Source: Gemmatimonadaceae bacterium
GTDB taxonomy: Bacteria; Gemmatimonadota; Gemmatimonadetes; Gemmatimonadales; Gemmatimonadaceae
Direction of reading: 5' to 3'
Length of the DNA stretch: 61,506 nucleotides
NCBI GenBank assembly: GCA_025929535.1
Contig: JAICLZ010000020.1
Coordinates: 1 to 61,506, forward strand
Shown: positions 51,731-61,053 of the stretch, piece after piece
Numbering within the stretch: the first letter of the stretch is position 1
How the letters are laid out: the number at the start of each line of letters is the position of its first letter
Made by a program: the position numbers and the translations under genes
Notes under the pieces: generated by a model
What the model was told of the DNA's origin: nothing
The model's input: the letters and a program-made list of their open reading frames with translations, nothing else
Databases searched by the model: none

Positions 51731-53308
51731 TCAGCTCACCGTTGGGAATCCCAGATTCTTGCCGCGCAGATGCGGCGCCGGCCAACGCGATGTGACCACC
51801 TTGCCGCGCGTGTAGAACTTCACACCCTCCGCGCCGTGCACGTGTGCGTCGCCGAACAGCGAATCCTTCCAGCCGCCAAATGAGTAGTACGCCATCGGCA
51901 CGGGAATCGGGACGTTTATCCCCACCATTCCGACCTGAATCTGGTTCTGAAACGTGCGCGCCGCGCCGCCGTCGTTCGTGAACACCGCCACGCCGTTCGC
52001 GTACGGGCTGTCGTTCACGAGCTTCACGGCGTCCGCATAGCTGTCGGTGCGCACGACGCACAGCACGGGTCCGAAAATCTCTTCGCGATACACGGACATT
52101 CCAGGACTCACGTGGTCGAAGAGACACGGGCCAAGGAAGAAGCCATTCTCGCGCCCGGAAACGCGAATGTCGCGGCCATCGGTGACCACGGTGGCGCCAG
52201 CCGCTTCGCCTTCATCCACGAAACGCTTCACGCGCTCGAGCTGATCGCGGGAAACGAGCGGACCCATGTCGCTGTTCGGCGACATGCCGTCGCCGGTGGT
52301 GAGCGCGCCGATTCGCTCCCGGATCAGCGGCACGAGCCGGTCGGCCACGTCGCCCACCGCAACGAGCACGGAGATCGCCATGCAGCGCTGGCCGGCGGAT
52401 CCGAACCCGGCGTTCACCGCCGAATCCGCGGCCAGCTCGAGATCTGCATCCGGAAGCACCACCATGTGATTCTTCGCGCCGCCGAGTGCCTGCACGCGCT
52501 TGCCGTGCTTCGTGCCGGTCTCGTAGATGCGGCGCGCGATGGGCGTCGAGCCCACGAAGCTCACCGCCGCGATGTCCGGATGTTCGAGAAGGCGGTCGAC
52601 GGAGACGCGATCACCCTGCACCACGTTGAACACGCCATCGGGCAGTCCCGCTTCCTGCCAGAGCTCCGCAACGCGCATCGACACGGAGGGATCCTTCTCC
52701 GAAGGCTTGAGCACGAAGCAATTGCCGGCGGCGATGGCGATCGGATACATCCACATCGGCACCATGATCGGGAAGTTGAACGGCGTGATGCCCGCAACGA
52801 CTCCCAGCGGCTGCCGGATCGAATAGCTGTCGACGTTCGTGGAGACGTTCTCGGAAAACTCTCCCTTCATGAGCTGGGGAATGCCGCACGCGAACTCCAC
52901 CACCTCGAGCGCGCGCTGCACCTCGCCGCGAGCATCGGCGAGCACCTTCCCGTGCTCGCGCACGATGGTGCGCGCGAGATCGTCGGCGGCGCCGGAAACG
53001 AGCTCGCGGAAGCGAAAGAGGATGGCGGTACGCTTGGCGAGCGTGGACCTTCCCCACTCCTCGAACGCGATTTTCGCGGACGCGACTGCGCGGTCGACAT
53101 CGCTCGCGCTGGCGAAGCTCACCTGCGCGATCGCAACCCCCGACGCGGGATCGTAAACGGTGCCCGCGCGACCACCGCCACTGCCGGCGTCGATCCTTCC
53201 GCCGATCCAGTGCTCGATGCGGTCGATGCGTGTCGCTTCTTGCGGCGCGGCCGCGCGATTTCGATTGGCGATCCGATCCGCACCCAACTGATTCTCGACT
53301 CCCGTCAT
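51731..53308 (-). CDS. mmsA: CoA-acylating methylmalonate-/malonate-semialdehyde dehydrogenase
   Basis: A 525-residue aldehyde dehydrogenase. The core starts with RIEHWIGGRIDAGSGGGRAG (a family-typical opening), then GITPFNFPIMVPMWMYPIAI and the NAD site region. The catalytic Cys309 is in FGSAGQRCMAIS, and it ends YTRGKVVTSRWP as in MmsA/IolA. In inositol breakdown it turns malonate semialdehyde into acetyl-CoA and CO2. It is about 25 residues longer at the N-terminus than usual. The start at 53308 was chosen because it overlaps the lacI stop as ATGA. It is co-transcribed with the LacI regulator and divergent from the iol genes. Confidence 0.94.
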   Translation of the reverse strand: MTGVENQLGADRIANRNRAAAPQEATRIDRIEHWIGGRIDAGSGGGRAGTVYDPASGVAIAQVSFASASDVDRAVASAKIAFEEWGRSTLAKRTAILFRFRELVSGAADDLARTIVREHGKVLADARGEVQRALEVVEFACGIPQLMKGEFSENVSTNVDSYSIRQPLGVVAGITPFNFPIMVPMWMYPIAIAAGNCFVLKPSEKDPSVSMRVAELWQEAGLPDGVFNVVQGDRVSVDRLLEHPDIAAVSFVGSTPIARRIYETGTKHGKRVQALGGAKNHMVVLPDADLELAADSAVNAGFGSAGQRCMAISVLVAVGDVADRLVPLIRERIGALTTGDGMSPNSDMGPLVSRDQLERVKRFVDEGEAAGATVVTDGRDIRVSGRENGFFLGPCLFDHVSPGMSVYREEIFGPVLCVVRTDSYADAVKLVNDSPYANGVAVFTNDGGAARTFQNQIQVGMVGINVPIPVPMAYYSFGGWKDSLFGDAHVHGAEGVKFYTRGKVVTSRWPAPHLRGKNLGFPTVS

Positions 53309-54345
53309 TTCTCTCTCCTTCGCGAAATTCGTGCGTTGCGTGTACTGCGTGCGGGCCGCGCGGTGGTGCCGCGTATGACGAGTGACGGCGCCATGAGCAC
53401 GTGCCGCGCCTCCGAGCGGTCGCCAGCCAGGCGCTCGAGCAACAGCTTGACGGCCATGCGTCCGATGTCCGGCCGCGGCTGGTCAACGGTCGTGAGATTG
53501 ATGTGCCTGATGGCGGCCAGCGCCGTGTTGTCGTAGCCCACGAGCGAGACGTCCTCGGGCACGCGTACCTGCCGCTCCGCGAGGGCATCGAGCGCTCCGA
53601 TCGCCGCAAGGTCGTTCGCCGCGAAGATTGCCGTGGGGGGAACTCCGTCACGGTAGATGGCGTCGATCCCCTGACGGCCGCCATCCTCCGTGTAGCTGCC
53701 GGTGACGACCTGCACGTGCGCTTCCAGCCCGTGCTTCTTCATTGCCCGGACGTAGCCGCGGCGGCGCTCCATCGCACCCGCGCCGTTGCCGCCGTCGATG
53801 TGCGCGATCCGCTCGTGCCCGAGCTCCGCCAGATACGTAACGGCGAGGCTCGCCCCCGTGGGATCATCGTTGGCGACGCTGTCCACCGAGGGCTCGCGCG
53901 TGTGGCGCGCGACGAGCACGGTGGGGAGCTCGCGGCTCGCGGCGATGATCGCGTGCATCTCGAGCACCGGACTCGCGAGGATGAGGCCATCCGTGCGCAG
54001 CTCGAGCAGCGTTTCCAGTGCCGTCGCCTCCGAGCGCACCACGCGGTCGCCCGTGCTGATGATCGCGTGATAGCCGCTGAGGGCGGCAGCGGCCTGAATG
54101 CCGTCGATCACTTCGGCGAAGTAAGGATTGTGGAGATCGGAGAGCAGCACCCCGAACAGATTCGTTCGGCGTCGCACGAGGCTGCGGGCCATGCCGTTGG
54201 GGCGATAGCCGATTTCGGCGGCCACGCCCAGCACGCGCTGGCGCTTCTCCTCGCTCACGTGCGCGGCGCCGCGCATGACGAGCGAGACGAGCGACTTCGA
54301 GACTCGCGCGCGGGCGGCTACGTCGAGAATGGTAGGACGTTTCAT
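53305..54345 (-). CDS. LacI-family transcriptional regulator
   Basis: A 346-residue repressor. The helix-turn-helix opens [20 protein letters not shown], then [20 protein letters not shown] with the hinge [18 protein letters not shown]. The effector-binding core follows ([20 protein letters not shown]; ...[40 protein letters not shown]). Its position between mmsA and the divergent iol operon makes it the likely inositol or inositol-derivative sensor. The start at 54345 is where the homeodomain-like HTH begins. A 12-base perfect palindrome in the divergent region is a candidate operator. Confidence 0.93.
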   Translation of the reverse strand: MKRPTILDVAARARVSKSLVSLVMRGAAHVSEEKRQRVLGVAAEIGYRPNGMARSLVRRRTNLFGVLLSDLHNPYFAEVIDGIQAAAALSGYHAIISTGDRVVRSEATALETLLELRTDGLILASPVLEMHAIIAASRELPTVLVARHTREPSVDSVANDDPTGASLAVTYLAELGHERIAHIDGGNGAGAMERRRGYVRAMKKHGLEAHVQVVTGSYTEDGGRQGIDAIYRDGVPPTAIFAANDLAAIGALDALAERQVRVPEDVSLVGYDNTALAAIRHINLTTVDQPRPDIGRMAVKLLLERLAGDRSEARHVLMAPSLVIRGTTARPARSTRNARISRRREK

Positions 54346-54368
54346 GACAGGTGAGCTCGAATTCGCTG

Positions 54369-54397
54369 TTGACACACTGAACAACCTAACACATTTT
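54369..54397 (+). promoter_or_regulatory. Candidate promoter of the iolG operon
   Basis: TTGACA at 54369-54374, a 17-base spacer and CATTTT at 54392-54397 form a sigma-70-like promoter about 115 bases before the iolG ATG. The start site would fall near 54404, next to the palindrome at 54407-54418. The -10 box is only a fair match. Confidence 0.45.
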
Positions 54398-54406
54398 GCG
54401 AAATAC

Positions 54407-54418
54407 TGGAACGTTCCA
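54407..54418. promoter_or_regulatory. Candidate LacI operator (perfect palindrome)
   Basis: TGGAACGTTCCA is a perfect 12-base palindrome with the central CG that LacI/GalR repressors favour. It lies in the lacI-iolG divergent region just after the candidate promoter, where binding would block initiation toward iolG and could also affect lacI-mmsA. Confidence 0.6.
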
Positions 54419-54513
54419 AGGAACTCGAGATTCTGGCGATCCCGCGGTCCCTCCAGCGGTGCGCTGCTCCCGTGCACGCATCCCCACGTCGCGATCTGAA
54501 TCGGAGGCTGTTC

Positions 54514-55512
54514 ATGCGCATCGGTGTCGTTGGTGTGGGTCGGATCGGGCAATATCACGCGCGAGTGGTGCAATCCCATCCGGACGTCTCCGACATCGTG
54601 CTCGTGGATGCCGATCGGGCGCGCACCGGGCAGGTGGCCGCCGAGCTGGGAGCAGAGATTGCCGAAACCGTCCCCGATCTCCTACAGCGCGTGGATGCCG
54701 TGATCGTGGCGTCTCCCACGAACACGCACGCGAGCATGGTGCGCCTGGCGGTCGAGGCATCGCTGCCCACCTTCTGCGAAAAGCCGATTGCACTCGATCT
54801 CCAGTCGACAATCGAAGTCGTGAAGCTCGTCCGCGCCAGTGGAGCAACGGTACAAATGGGATTCCAGCGCCGCTTCGACGCCGGGTACCGCGCCGCCCGC
54901 CAGGCCATCTGCGACGATGCGCTCGGCCGCATTTACGCCATTCGCATCGCGGGCCACGATCCCGCGCCGCCGCACGAGAGCTATCTCCCGGGCTCCGGCG
55001 GAATCTTCCGCGATCTGCACATCCACGACTTCGACATCATTCGCTGGGTGCTCGGCCAGGAGGTCGTGGAAGTGTACGTGCAGGGATCCGTGCTCGTGGA
55101 TCCGATGTTCGCACGGCACGATGACGTGGACACGGTCGCCGCCACGCTCACCTTCAGCGACGGCACGCTCGGTGTGCTCACCGGCGGCCGTCATGATCCG
55201 CTGGGCTACGACATCCGCATGGAGCTGTTCGGAAGCAAGGACGTCGTATCCGTGGGCTGGGATGCACGCATGCCCATGCGCTCGCTCGAGCCGGGAATGC
55301 CGCCGGCGGCGGAACATCCATACGCGTTCTTTCTCGACCGCTTCGACGCAGCGTATCGCGCCGAGCTCACGTGGTTCGTGGATGTCGCGCAGGGCCGCGC
55401 CGAAAATCCGTGCTCGGTCGAGGATGCGGAGGCCGCGCTGCGCATCGCGCTCGCGTGCGACCAGTCGCGGCGCGAGCATCGTCCCGTGCGCGTGGACGAA
55501 GTCGTGGCATGA
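54514..55512 (+). CDS. iolG: Inositol 2-dehydrogenase / scyllo-inositol dehydrogenase
   Basis: A 332-residue NAD-dependent oxidoreductase of the GFO/IDH/MocA family. The Rossmann motif is GVGRIG at 6-11. FCEKPIALDL holds the EKP motif with the catalytic Lys. DLHIHDFDIIRWVLG carries the Asp-x-x-x-His pair of the inositol dehydrogenase active site, and GFQRRFDAGYRAAR is typical of IolG. It oxidises myo-inositol to scyllo-inosose. A CGGAGG site stands before the ATG at 54514. Its stop is ATGA-coupled to iolE. This is the first gene of the right-hand iol operon. Confidence 0.95.
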   Translation: MRIGVVGVGRIGQYHARVVQSHPDVSDIVLVDADRARTGQVAAELGAEIAETVPDLLQRVDAVIVASPTNTHASMVRLAVEASLPTFCEKPIALDLQSTIEVVKLVRASGATVQMGFQRRFDAGYRAARQAICDDALGRIYAIRIAGHDPAPPHESYLPGSGGIFRDLHIHDFDIIRWVLGQEVVEVYVQGSVLVDPMFARHDDVDTVAATLTFSDGTLGVLTGGRHDPLGYDIRMELFGSKDVVSVGWDARMPMRSLEPGMPPAAEHPYAFFLDRFDAAYRAELTWFVDVAQGRAENPCSVEDAEAALRIALACDQSRREHRPVRVDEVVA

Positions 55513-56396
55513 GCGCAGCGACGGTCATGCGTATGGCTGGTGCGCCCATCACGTGGGGCGTTTGCGAGGTACCGGGGTGGGGCCTGCAACTCGAGCCCGA
55601 CCTCGTGCTCCGGGAGATCGCGAGCGCCGGCCTCACCGCAACCGAGCTCGGACCACGCGGCTTTCTCGCGACCGAGCCCGCAGCCGCTCGCGCCCAGCTC
55701 GCATCGCATGGCCTCACGCTCGTCGCCGGATTCGTCCCTGCGGTCTTGCATCGCGCATCGACGCTGAATGAGCAGTTGCAGCTCGTAGAGGAGAGTGCGC
55801 GCACGCTTGCCGGTGCCGGCGCGGAGATCCTCGTGCTGGCGGCGGAGACGGGATCGGTAGGCTACGAGTCATCTCTTGCCCTGAATGAAGATGATTGGGA
55901 AACCTTCCGTCGTGGCGTTGCCGCCGTCGAGCAGATCGGGAAGCGTCACGGTCTCATCGTCGCGCTCCATCCGCATTACGGCACGCTCATCGAAAACGAC
56001 GCACAGGTGCGACGGCTGCTCGAGACGACGAGAGTTCCCCTCTGTCTCGACACCGGTCATCTGCTCGTGGGCGGCTCGAATCCGTTCCAGATTGCCAAGC
56101 TCGCGGCGGAGCGCATCGCACACGTGCATCTCAAGGACGTCGACGCGTCCATCGCCCGTCGGCTGCGCGCGGGCGAGATCGGCTACCGCGATGCCGTGCG
56201 CGATGGGCTCTACCGGCCGCTCGGTGAAGGGAGCGCCGAAATCGAATCCATCGTTCGACTTCTGACGGACTCGGGCTACGCCGGATGGTACGTGATCGAG
56301 CAGGATCTGGTGATCGGCACATACACCGATGCGGCGGGTCCGCTGGAGAACGCGACTCGCAGCGTGCGATTTCTGCAACGCGTGGCCGCCGCGTGA
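55509..56396 (+). CDS. iolE: myo-Inosose-2 dehydratase (IolE), xylose isomerase-like barrel
   Basis: A 295-residue TIM-barrel protein. It opens MAGAPITWGVCEVPGWGLQL, an almost diagnostic IolE start ('PI.WgV.E.pGWG'). Metal and catalytic positions appear in VALHPHYGTLIEN, CLDTGHLLVGG and HVHLKDVDASI. It dehydrates scyllo-inosose to 3D-trihydroxycyclohexane-1,2-dione. The start at 55509 overlaps the iolG stop (ATGA), and its own stop overlaps iolC (GTGA). Confidence 0.94.
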   Translation: MSAATVMRMAGAPITWGVCEVPGWGLQLEPDLVLREIASAGLTATELGPRGFLATEPAAARAQLASHGLTLVAGFVPAVLHRASTLNEQLQLVEESARTLAGAGAEILVLAAETGSVGYESSLALNEDDWETFRRGVAAVEQIGKRHGLIVALHPHYGTLIENDAQVRRLLETTRVPLCLDTGHLLVGGSNPFQIAKLAAERIAHVHLKDVDASIARRLRAGEIGYRDAVRDGLYRPLGEGSAEIESIVRLLTDSGYAGWYVIEQDLVIGTYTDAAGPLENATRSVRFLQRVAAA

Positions 56397-57370
56397 CGAG
56401 CGCGTCGTCACCGTTCGACGTGTTGACCATGGGCCGCGTGGGAATCGATCTCTATCCCACGCAGAGCGATGTGGCGCTGGCCGAGATCGATACGTTCCAG
56501 CGATTCCTCGGTGGCAGTGCGACGAACGTCGCGGTGGCGGCGGCGCGCTACGGTCGCCGCGCCGCGGTGATCACGAAGGTGGGTACGGAGGGGTTTGGCC
56601 CGTACGTCCACGCGGCGCTCAGGCGTTTCGGAGTGGACGATCGCTTCGTAGGTGAAGATGCGCAGCTGAAGACACCGATCGTGTTCTGCGAGCTGCACCC
56701 GCCGGATCACTTCCCCATCGTCTTCTATCGTCAACCGAAAGCTCCGGATCTGAACATCCGCCTGGGCGAGCTGGATCTGCCTGCGATTCGCGATGCGCGA
56801 GTGTTCTGGACGACTGGAACGGGATTGTGCGAGGAGCCGAGTCGAAGCGCGACACTTGGCGCGCTCGAGGCGCGCTCGCGGCGGCGATTCACGGTACACG
56901 ATCTCGATTTTCGCCCGATGTTCTGGAGCTCGGCAGCTGAGGCACGTCCGTGGCAGCTGCATGCGCTGGGATGCGCAACCGTTGCGGTGGGTAATCGCGC
57001 GGAGGCGGCCGTTGCCGTGGGTGACGCGGAGCCCGGGGAGCAGGCGGCGCGACTCCTACAGCTCGGACTGGAGCTGGTTTTCATCAAGCTCGGCCCGGAT
57101 GGGACGCTTGTCGCGTGGCCGGGCGGCGCGGCGCACGTGGAGCCCACACCCGTCGTCGTGGTGAACGGGCTCGGCGCCGGCGATGCGTTCGGCGGTGCGC
57201 TCTGTCATGGGTTGCTCGCCGGCTGGAGCCCGCTCCGCATCGCGCACTTCGCGAGTGCCGCGGGCGCGTACGTTGCCGGCCAACTTGCGTGCGCTGACGC
57301 GATGCCCACCGAGCACGACGTAGGCGAGCTTCTCCTGCGCTCGCCCCGGGCACACTATCCAACGCCCTGA
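56393..57370 (+). CDS. iolC: 5-Dehydro-2-deoxygluconokinase
   Basis: A 325-residue PfkB-family sugar kinase: substrate-side GRVGIDLYPTQ and FLGGSATNVAVAAARYGRRA, and the C-terminal phosphate site NGLGAGDAFGGALCHGLLAG with catalytic Asp in GAGD. The 'GR.g.DLYp.q' opening is the IolC mark. It phosphorylates 2-deoxy-5-keto-gluconate at C6. It lacks the C-terminal DUF2090 aldolase-like part that IolC carries in some bacteria, which fits the separate aldolase gene 34 bases downstream. The start is a GTG overlapping the iolE stop. Confidence 0.94.
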   Translation: MTSASSPFDVLTMGRVGIDLYPTQSDVALAEIDTFQRFLGGSATNVAVAAARYGRRAAVITKVGTEGFGPYVHAALRRFGVDDRFVGEDAQLKTPIVFCELHPPDHFPIVFYRQPKAPDLNIRLGELDLPAIRDARVFWTTGTGLCEEPSRSATLGALEARSRRRFTVHDLDFRPMFWSSAAEARPWQLHALGCATVAVGNRAEAAVAVGDAEPGEQAARLLQLGLELVFIKLGPDGTLVAWPGGAAHVEPTPVVVVNGLGAGDAFGGALCHGLLAGWSPLRIAHFASAAGAYVAGQLACADAMPTEHDVGELLLRSPRAHYPTP

Positions 57371-57404
57371 TTCAGATCGCACGCTCACTCTTTCCACGGA
57401 TCGA

Positions 57405-58292
57405 ATGCTCGACGACGCTCAGTTCAGGAAATTGCTCGATACGCGGGCGCGCCACCCCGAACGCGTGGCTGAGGCAGCGGAGGAGCGCCGGCGCCGCCCG
57501 GTGCTCGGCGATGCGGGCAGACTCTTTCTCGTGGCGGCCGACCACCCGGCGCGCGGCATCGTGAAGGCTGGCGCGCAGCCGCTGGCAATGGCCGACCGCC
57601 GCGCCATGCTGCACGCCGCGATGACTGCGCTCGCGCAGCCCGGCGTCGATGGAATTCTCGGCTCGCCGGACATCATCGAAGATCTGCTCCTGCTCGACGC
57701 CCTGCACGACAAGATCGTCATCGGCTCGATGAACCGCGGTGGCCTCTCCGGGGCGATATGGGAGATCGACGATGCGTTCACCGGCTACGATGCGGATGCG
57801 ATAGAGGAGACGAATCTCGACGGCGGCAAGATGCTCCTGCGCCTGGTGTACGACGATCCGGGAACGCTCGAGACGATCGAGGCGTGCGCGAACGCCATCA
57901 GCGCGCTCTCGCGGCGCAAGCGGCTGTCGATGCTCGAGGTGCTTCCCGCATCCCGCGACGCGAACGGCGTCCTTTCCGTCTCGAAGAAGCCCGATGACAT
58001 GATCAAGGCCATCGGCATCGGCTCCGCGCTCGGAGTTTCATCGGCGTACACGTGGCTCAAGATTCACGTGGTGGATGACATGGAGCGCGTGATGTGCGCC
58101 ACCACGTTGCCAACATTGCTTCTCGGCGGCGATCCGGGCTCGCGTGCGGCGGAGGTGTTCGCGGGCTGGCGCCGCGCGCTCGCGATTCCGCAGGTGAGAG
58201 GGCTCGTCGCTGGACGCGCGCTCCTCTTTCCCGAGCACGGCGACGTGGTGCGCGCCGTGTCGGAAGCCGCCGCCATCGTGCACGGCGCGTGA
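57405..58292 (+). CDS. Class I-like (beta/alpha)8 aldolase of the Cgl0158/DeoC type in the iol operon
   Basis: A 295-residue barrel protein: LFLVAADHPARGIVKAGAQP at its start, then GVDGILGSPDIIEDLLLLDA, SMNRGGLSGAIWEIDDAFTG and a Lys-containing ALGVSSAYTWLKIHVVDDME. These match the Cgl0158/DeoC-LacD-like family placed in iol operons of actinobacteria. By position it should cleave 6-phospho-2-deoxy-5-ketogluconate to DHAP and malonate semialdehyde, the step done by the unrelated class II IolJ in Bacillus. It sits between iolC and iolB, and the stop overlaps iolB as GTGA. Confidence 0.82.
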   Translation: MLDDAQFRKLLDTRARHPERVAEAAEERRRRPVLGDAGRLFLVAADHPARGIVKAGAQPLAMADRRAMLHAAMTALAQPGVDGILGSPDIIEDLLLLDALHDKIVIGSMNRGGLSGAIWEIDDAFTGYDADAIEETNLDGGKMLLRLVYDDPGTLETIEACANAISALSRRKRLSMLEVLPASRDANGVLSVSKKPDDMIKAIGIGSALGVSSAYTWLKIHVVDDMERVMCATTLPTLLLGGDPGSRAAEVFAGWRRALAIPQVRGLVAGRALLFPEHGDVVRAVSEAAAIVHGA

Positions 58293-59173
58293 CACAGCGC
58301 GAGGGAGCTCCGCATTTGCATCTGCCGCGTGGCAGCGTTGCGGATGGGCGGGACCTCGTCGCGATCACGCCCGAGAGTGCGGGGTGGCGGTACACCGGAC
58401 TTCGGGTGTTCGATCTCGCGCCCGGCGAAGAGCGCGTGGTGGAGACGGGACCCGATGAAGCACTGGTGCTGCCGCTCGCGGGAGGATGCACCGTGACAGT
58501 CGACGCTTGGAGCTTCACGCTCGAGGGGCGCGCATCCGTGTTCGATCGCGTCACCGACTTCGTGTATCTGCCAACGCGCTCGACCGTCCGCATCGCGAGC
58601 GCGCTCGGCGGCACGTTCGCGCTCCCTACCGCTCGCGCCACCCGTCGCGGCGTCGCGGCACACGTGCCGGCGAGCGAGGTTGCGGTGGAAGTCCGCGGCG
58701 CCGGCAGCGCGACGAGGCAGCTCAACAACTTCTTCTCGCCGAGTGTCGGCGATGCGGAGCGCCTCGTCGCGGTCGAGGTGCTCACGCCTGGCGGCAACAC
58801 CTCCTCCTATCCGCCGCACAAGCACGATCGTGCATCGGATGCAGAGGCGGACCTCGAGGAGATCTACTACTTCCGCTTCGACAAGTCGGACGCGTTCGGC
58901 ATGCACCGCACCTACGCGGGGGATGGCAGCTTCGATGTCACCGTCACCGTTCGCGATGGCGACGTGTTTCTCGTGCCGCGCGGCTATCACGGGCCGTGCG
59001 CGGCGATGCCGGGATACGACATGTATTACCTGAACGTGCTCGCCGGACCTGGTGCGGCGCGCTCGTTGGCGTTCACGGATGATCCCGCGCACACCTGGAT
59101 TCGTCCGTCCTGGTCGGCCGAAGCTCGCGATGCGCGCGTGCCGATGACTTCGGCCAACGGGAGAGTCCGTTGA
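58289..59173 (+). CDS. iolB: 5-Deoxy-glucuronate isomerase
   Basis: A 294-residue bicupin. Family marks are LHLPRGSVADGRDLVAITPE near the start, SYPPHKHDRASDAEADLEEI followed by YYFRFD (the metal site: His-His plus Glu), and GDVFLVPRGYHGPCAAMPGY supplying the last His and the 'YHG' signature. It isomerises 5-deoxy-glucuronate to 2-deoxy-5-keto-gluconate. Start (GTG) and stop are both 4-base overlaps, with the aldolase and iolD. The iolB-iolD junction has the unusual TTGA form. Confidence 0.94.
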   Translation: MTQREGAPHLHLPRGSVADGRDLVAITPESAGWRYTGLRVFDLAPGEERVVETGPDEALVLPLAGGCTVTVDAWSFTLEGRASVFDRVTDFVYLPTRSTVRIASALGGTFALPTARATRRGVAAHVPASEVAVEVRGAGSATRQLNNFFSPSVGDAERLVAVEVLTPGGNTSSYPPHKHDRASDAEADLEEIYYFRFDKSDAFGMHRTYAGDGSFDVTVTVRDGDVFLVPRGYHGPCAAMPGYDMYYLNVLAGPGAARSLAFTDDPAHTWIRPSWSAEARDARVPMTSANGRVR

Positions 59174-61053
59174 GCCGCGCGAGCTCCTCGAACGAAGTGC
59201 TGCGCCTCACCATGGCACAGGCGCTGGTGAAGTGGATGACGCGGCAGTACGTCGAGCGCGACGGCCATGAGCAGCGATTCTTCGCCGGCATGTGGGGCAT
59301 CTTCGGGCATGGGAATGTGGCCGGTGTGGGACAGGCGCTCGATCAGTATCGCGACGAGCTGCCGTACGTGCTCTCCCGCAACGAGCAGGCGCAGGTGCAC
59401 GCCGCGGCAGCATTCGCGAGGCAGAGCAACCGGCTGCGAACATGGGCGTGCACCACATCGGTCGGTCCCGGCGCAACGAACATGGTCACCGGTGCGGCCG
59501 GCGCGACGATCAATCGGCTTCCGGTGCTGCTCCTGCCAGGCGACACATTCGCGAGCCGCCGGATCGCTCCCGTATTGCAGCAGCTCGAATCGCCGTGGTC
59601 GCACGAGACGAGCGTGAACGACGCGTTCAAGCCGGTGTCGCGATACTGGGACCGCATCTCGCGACCGGAGCAGCTGCTCGCCGCGGCGCCCGAAGCGATG
59701 CGAGTGCTCACCGATCAAGCCGACACCGGCGCGGTCACCCTCGCGCTTCCACAGGATGTGCAGGCGGAAGCGTACGAGTATCCCGCGCACTTCTTTCGCA
59801 GGCGCGTCTACGCTATCGGCCGGCCCGCGCCCGACGCGAAGCTGCTGCGCGAGATCGTGATACTCGTGCGAGCGGCCAGACGTCCGCTCATCGTCGCGGG
59901 TGGAGGGGTGATCTACGCCGATGCGACGAAGGTATTGCACGAGCTGACGGCCGCAACCGGGATCCCAGTTGCCGAGACAATGGCGGGGAAGGGCGCGATG
60001 CGCTTCGATGATCCCTGCGCGCTGGGAGCCATCGGAGCCACCGGCACGCCCGGAGCGAACATCGCGGCGCGCGAAGCCGACCTCGTGATCGGCATCGGCA
60101 CGCGATGGTCGGATTTCACCACCGCCTCGCACACGGCCTTCCAGAATCCGGATGTGCAGTTCATCAACATCAACATCGCGCGCTTCGATGCGCTGAAACT
60201 CGGCGGCTTGGCCGTGACGGCGGATGCGCGCACGACGATCGAGCTGCTCGCCACTGCGCTCGCGGGCTGGGAGATAGACGCGGCGTACCGCGCGCGCGTC
60301 GCCCGTTTCAACGAACAGTGGAACGCGCAGGTCGATACCATCTACCATCGCGACCACGAGCCGCTGCCAAGCCAGGGAGAGGTCATCGGCGCGGTGAACG
60401 GCGCGGCGTCCGAGCGCGACGTGATCGTGTGCGCCGCCGGTAGCCTGCCCGGCGACCTCCACAAGCTGTGGCAGTGCCGCGAAGCCAAGAACTTTCACGT
60501 CGAATACGGCTACTCGTGCATGGGCTACGAAGTCGCGGGCGGGCTGGGAGTGAAGATGGCAGCGCCCGATCGCGAGGTGTACGTGATGGTCGGCGATGGC
60601 TCGTGGCTCATGATGTCATCGGAGATCGTCACATCGCTGCAGGAGGGAGTGAAGCTCACCATCGTCCTGATCGACAATCACGGTTTCGCATCCATCGGTG
60701 CGCTGTCCGAGTCGCTCGGCTCTGCCGGCTTCGGCACGGAGTACCGATATCGCACTCCCGATCACGGGCCGCGCGGGCGCGTGCTGCCAGTGGATTTTGC
60801 TGCCAACGCGGAGTCGCTCGGCGCCTGCGTGTTTCGAGCACGAACCATCGCGGAGCTGCGGCACGCGCTGGAGGAGGCAAAGAGCGTGGAACGCACCGTC
60901 GTGATCGCGATCGAGACGGACCGCAATGCGCGAGTGGGCGGCTTCGAGTCCTGGTGGGACGTGCCGGTGGCCGAAGTGTCCGAGCAGGAGTCGGTCCGCA
61001 GCGCGCGCGAGCAGTACGACGTCCATCGCGCGACCGAGCGGTGGCTCCTGTGA
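59170..61053 (+). CDS. iolD: 3D-(3,5/4)-trihydroxycyclohexane-1,2-dione hydrolase (IolD)
   Basis: A 627-residue thiamin-diphosphate enzyme. The Glu that activates TPP is in LSRNEQAQVHAAAAFARQSN. The first domain continues TTSVGPGATNMVTGAAGATI. The TPP-binding motif is VMVGDGSWLMMSSEIVTSLQ, with the Asn in LIDNHGFASIG. The wording FFAGMWGIFGHGNVAG is specific for IolD. It hydrolyses the cyclic diketone to 5-deoxy-glucuronate. The start is a TTG at 59170 overlapping the iolB stop as TTGA, unusual but fitting the coupled operon. The stop overlaps the next gene as GTGA. Confidence 0.96.
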   Translation: MSRASSSNEVLRLTMAQALVKWMTRQYVERDGHEQRFFAGMWGIFGHGNVAGVGQALDQYRDELPYVLSRNEQAQVHAAAAFARQSNRLRTWACTTSVGPGATNMVTGAAGATINRLPVLLLPGDTFASRRIAPVLQQLESPWSHETSVNDAFKPVSRYWDRISRPEQLLAAAPEAMRVLTDQADTGAVTLALPQDVQAEAYEYPAHFFRRRVYAIGRPAPDAKLLREIVILVRAARRPLIVAGGGVIYADATKVLHELTAATGIPVAETMAGKGAMRFDDPCALGAIGATGTPGANIAAREADLVIGIGTRWSDFTTASHTAFQNPDVQFININIARFDALKLGGLAVTADARTTIELLATALAGWEIDAAYRARVARFNEQWNAQVDTIYHRDHEPLPSQGEVIGAVNGAASERDVIVCAAGSLPGDLHKLWQCREAKNFHVEYGYSCMGYEVAGGLGVKMAAPDREVYVMVGDGSWLMMSSEIVTSLQEGVKLTIVLIDNHGFASIGALSESLGSAGFGTEYRYRTPDHGPRGRVLPVDFAANAESLGACVFRARTIAELRHALEEAKSVERTVVIAIETDRNARVGGFESWWDVPVAEVSEQESVRSAREQYDVHRATERWLL

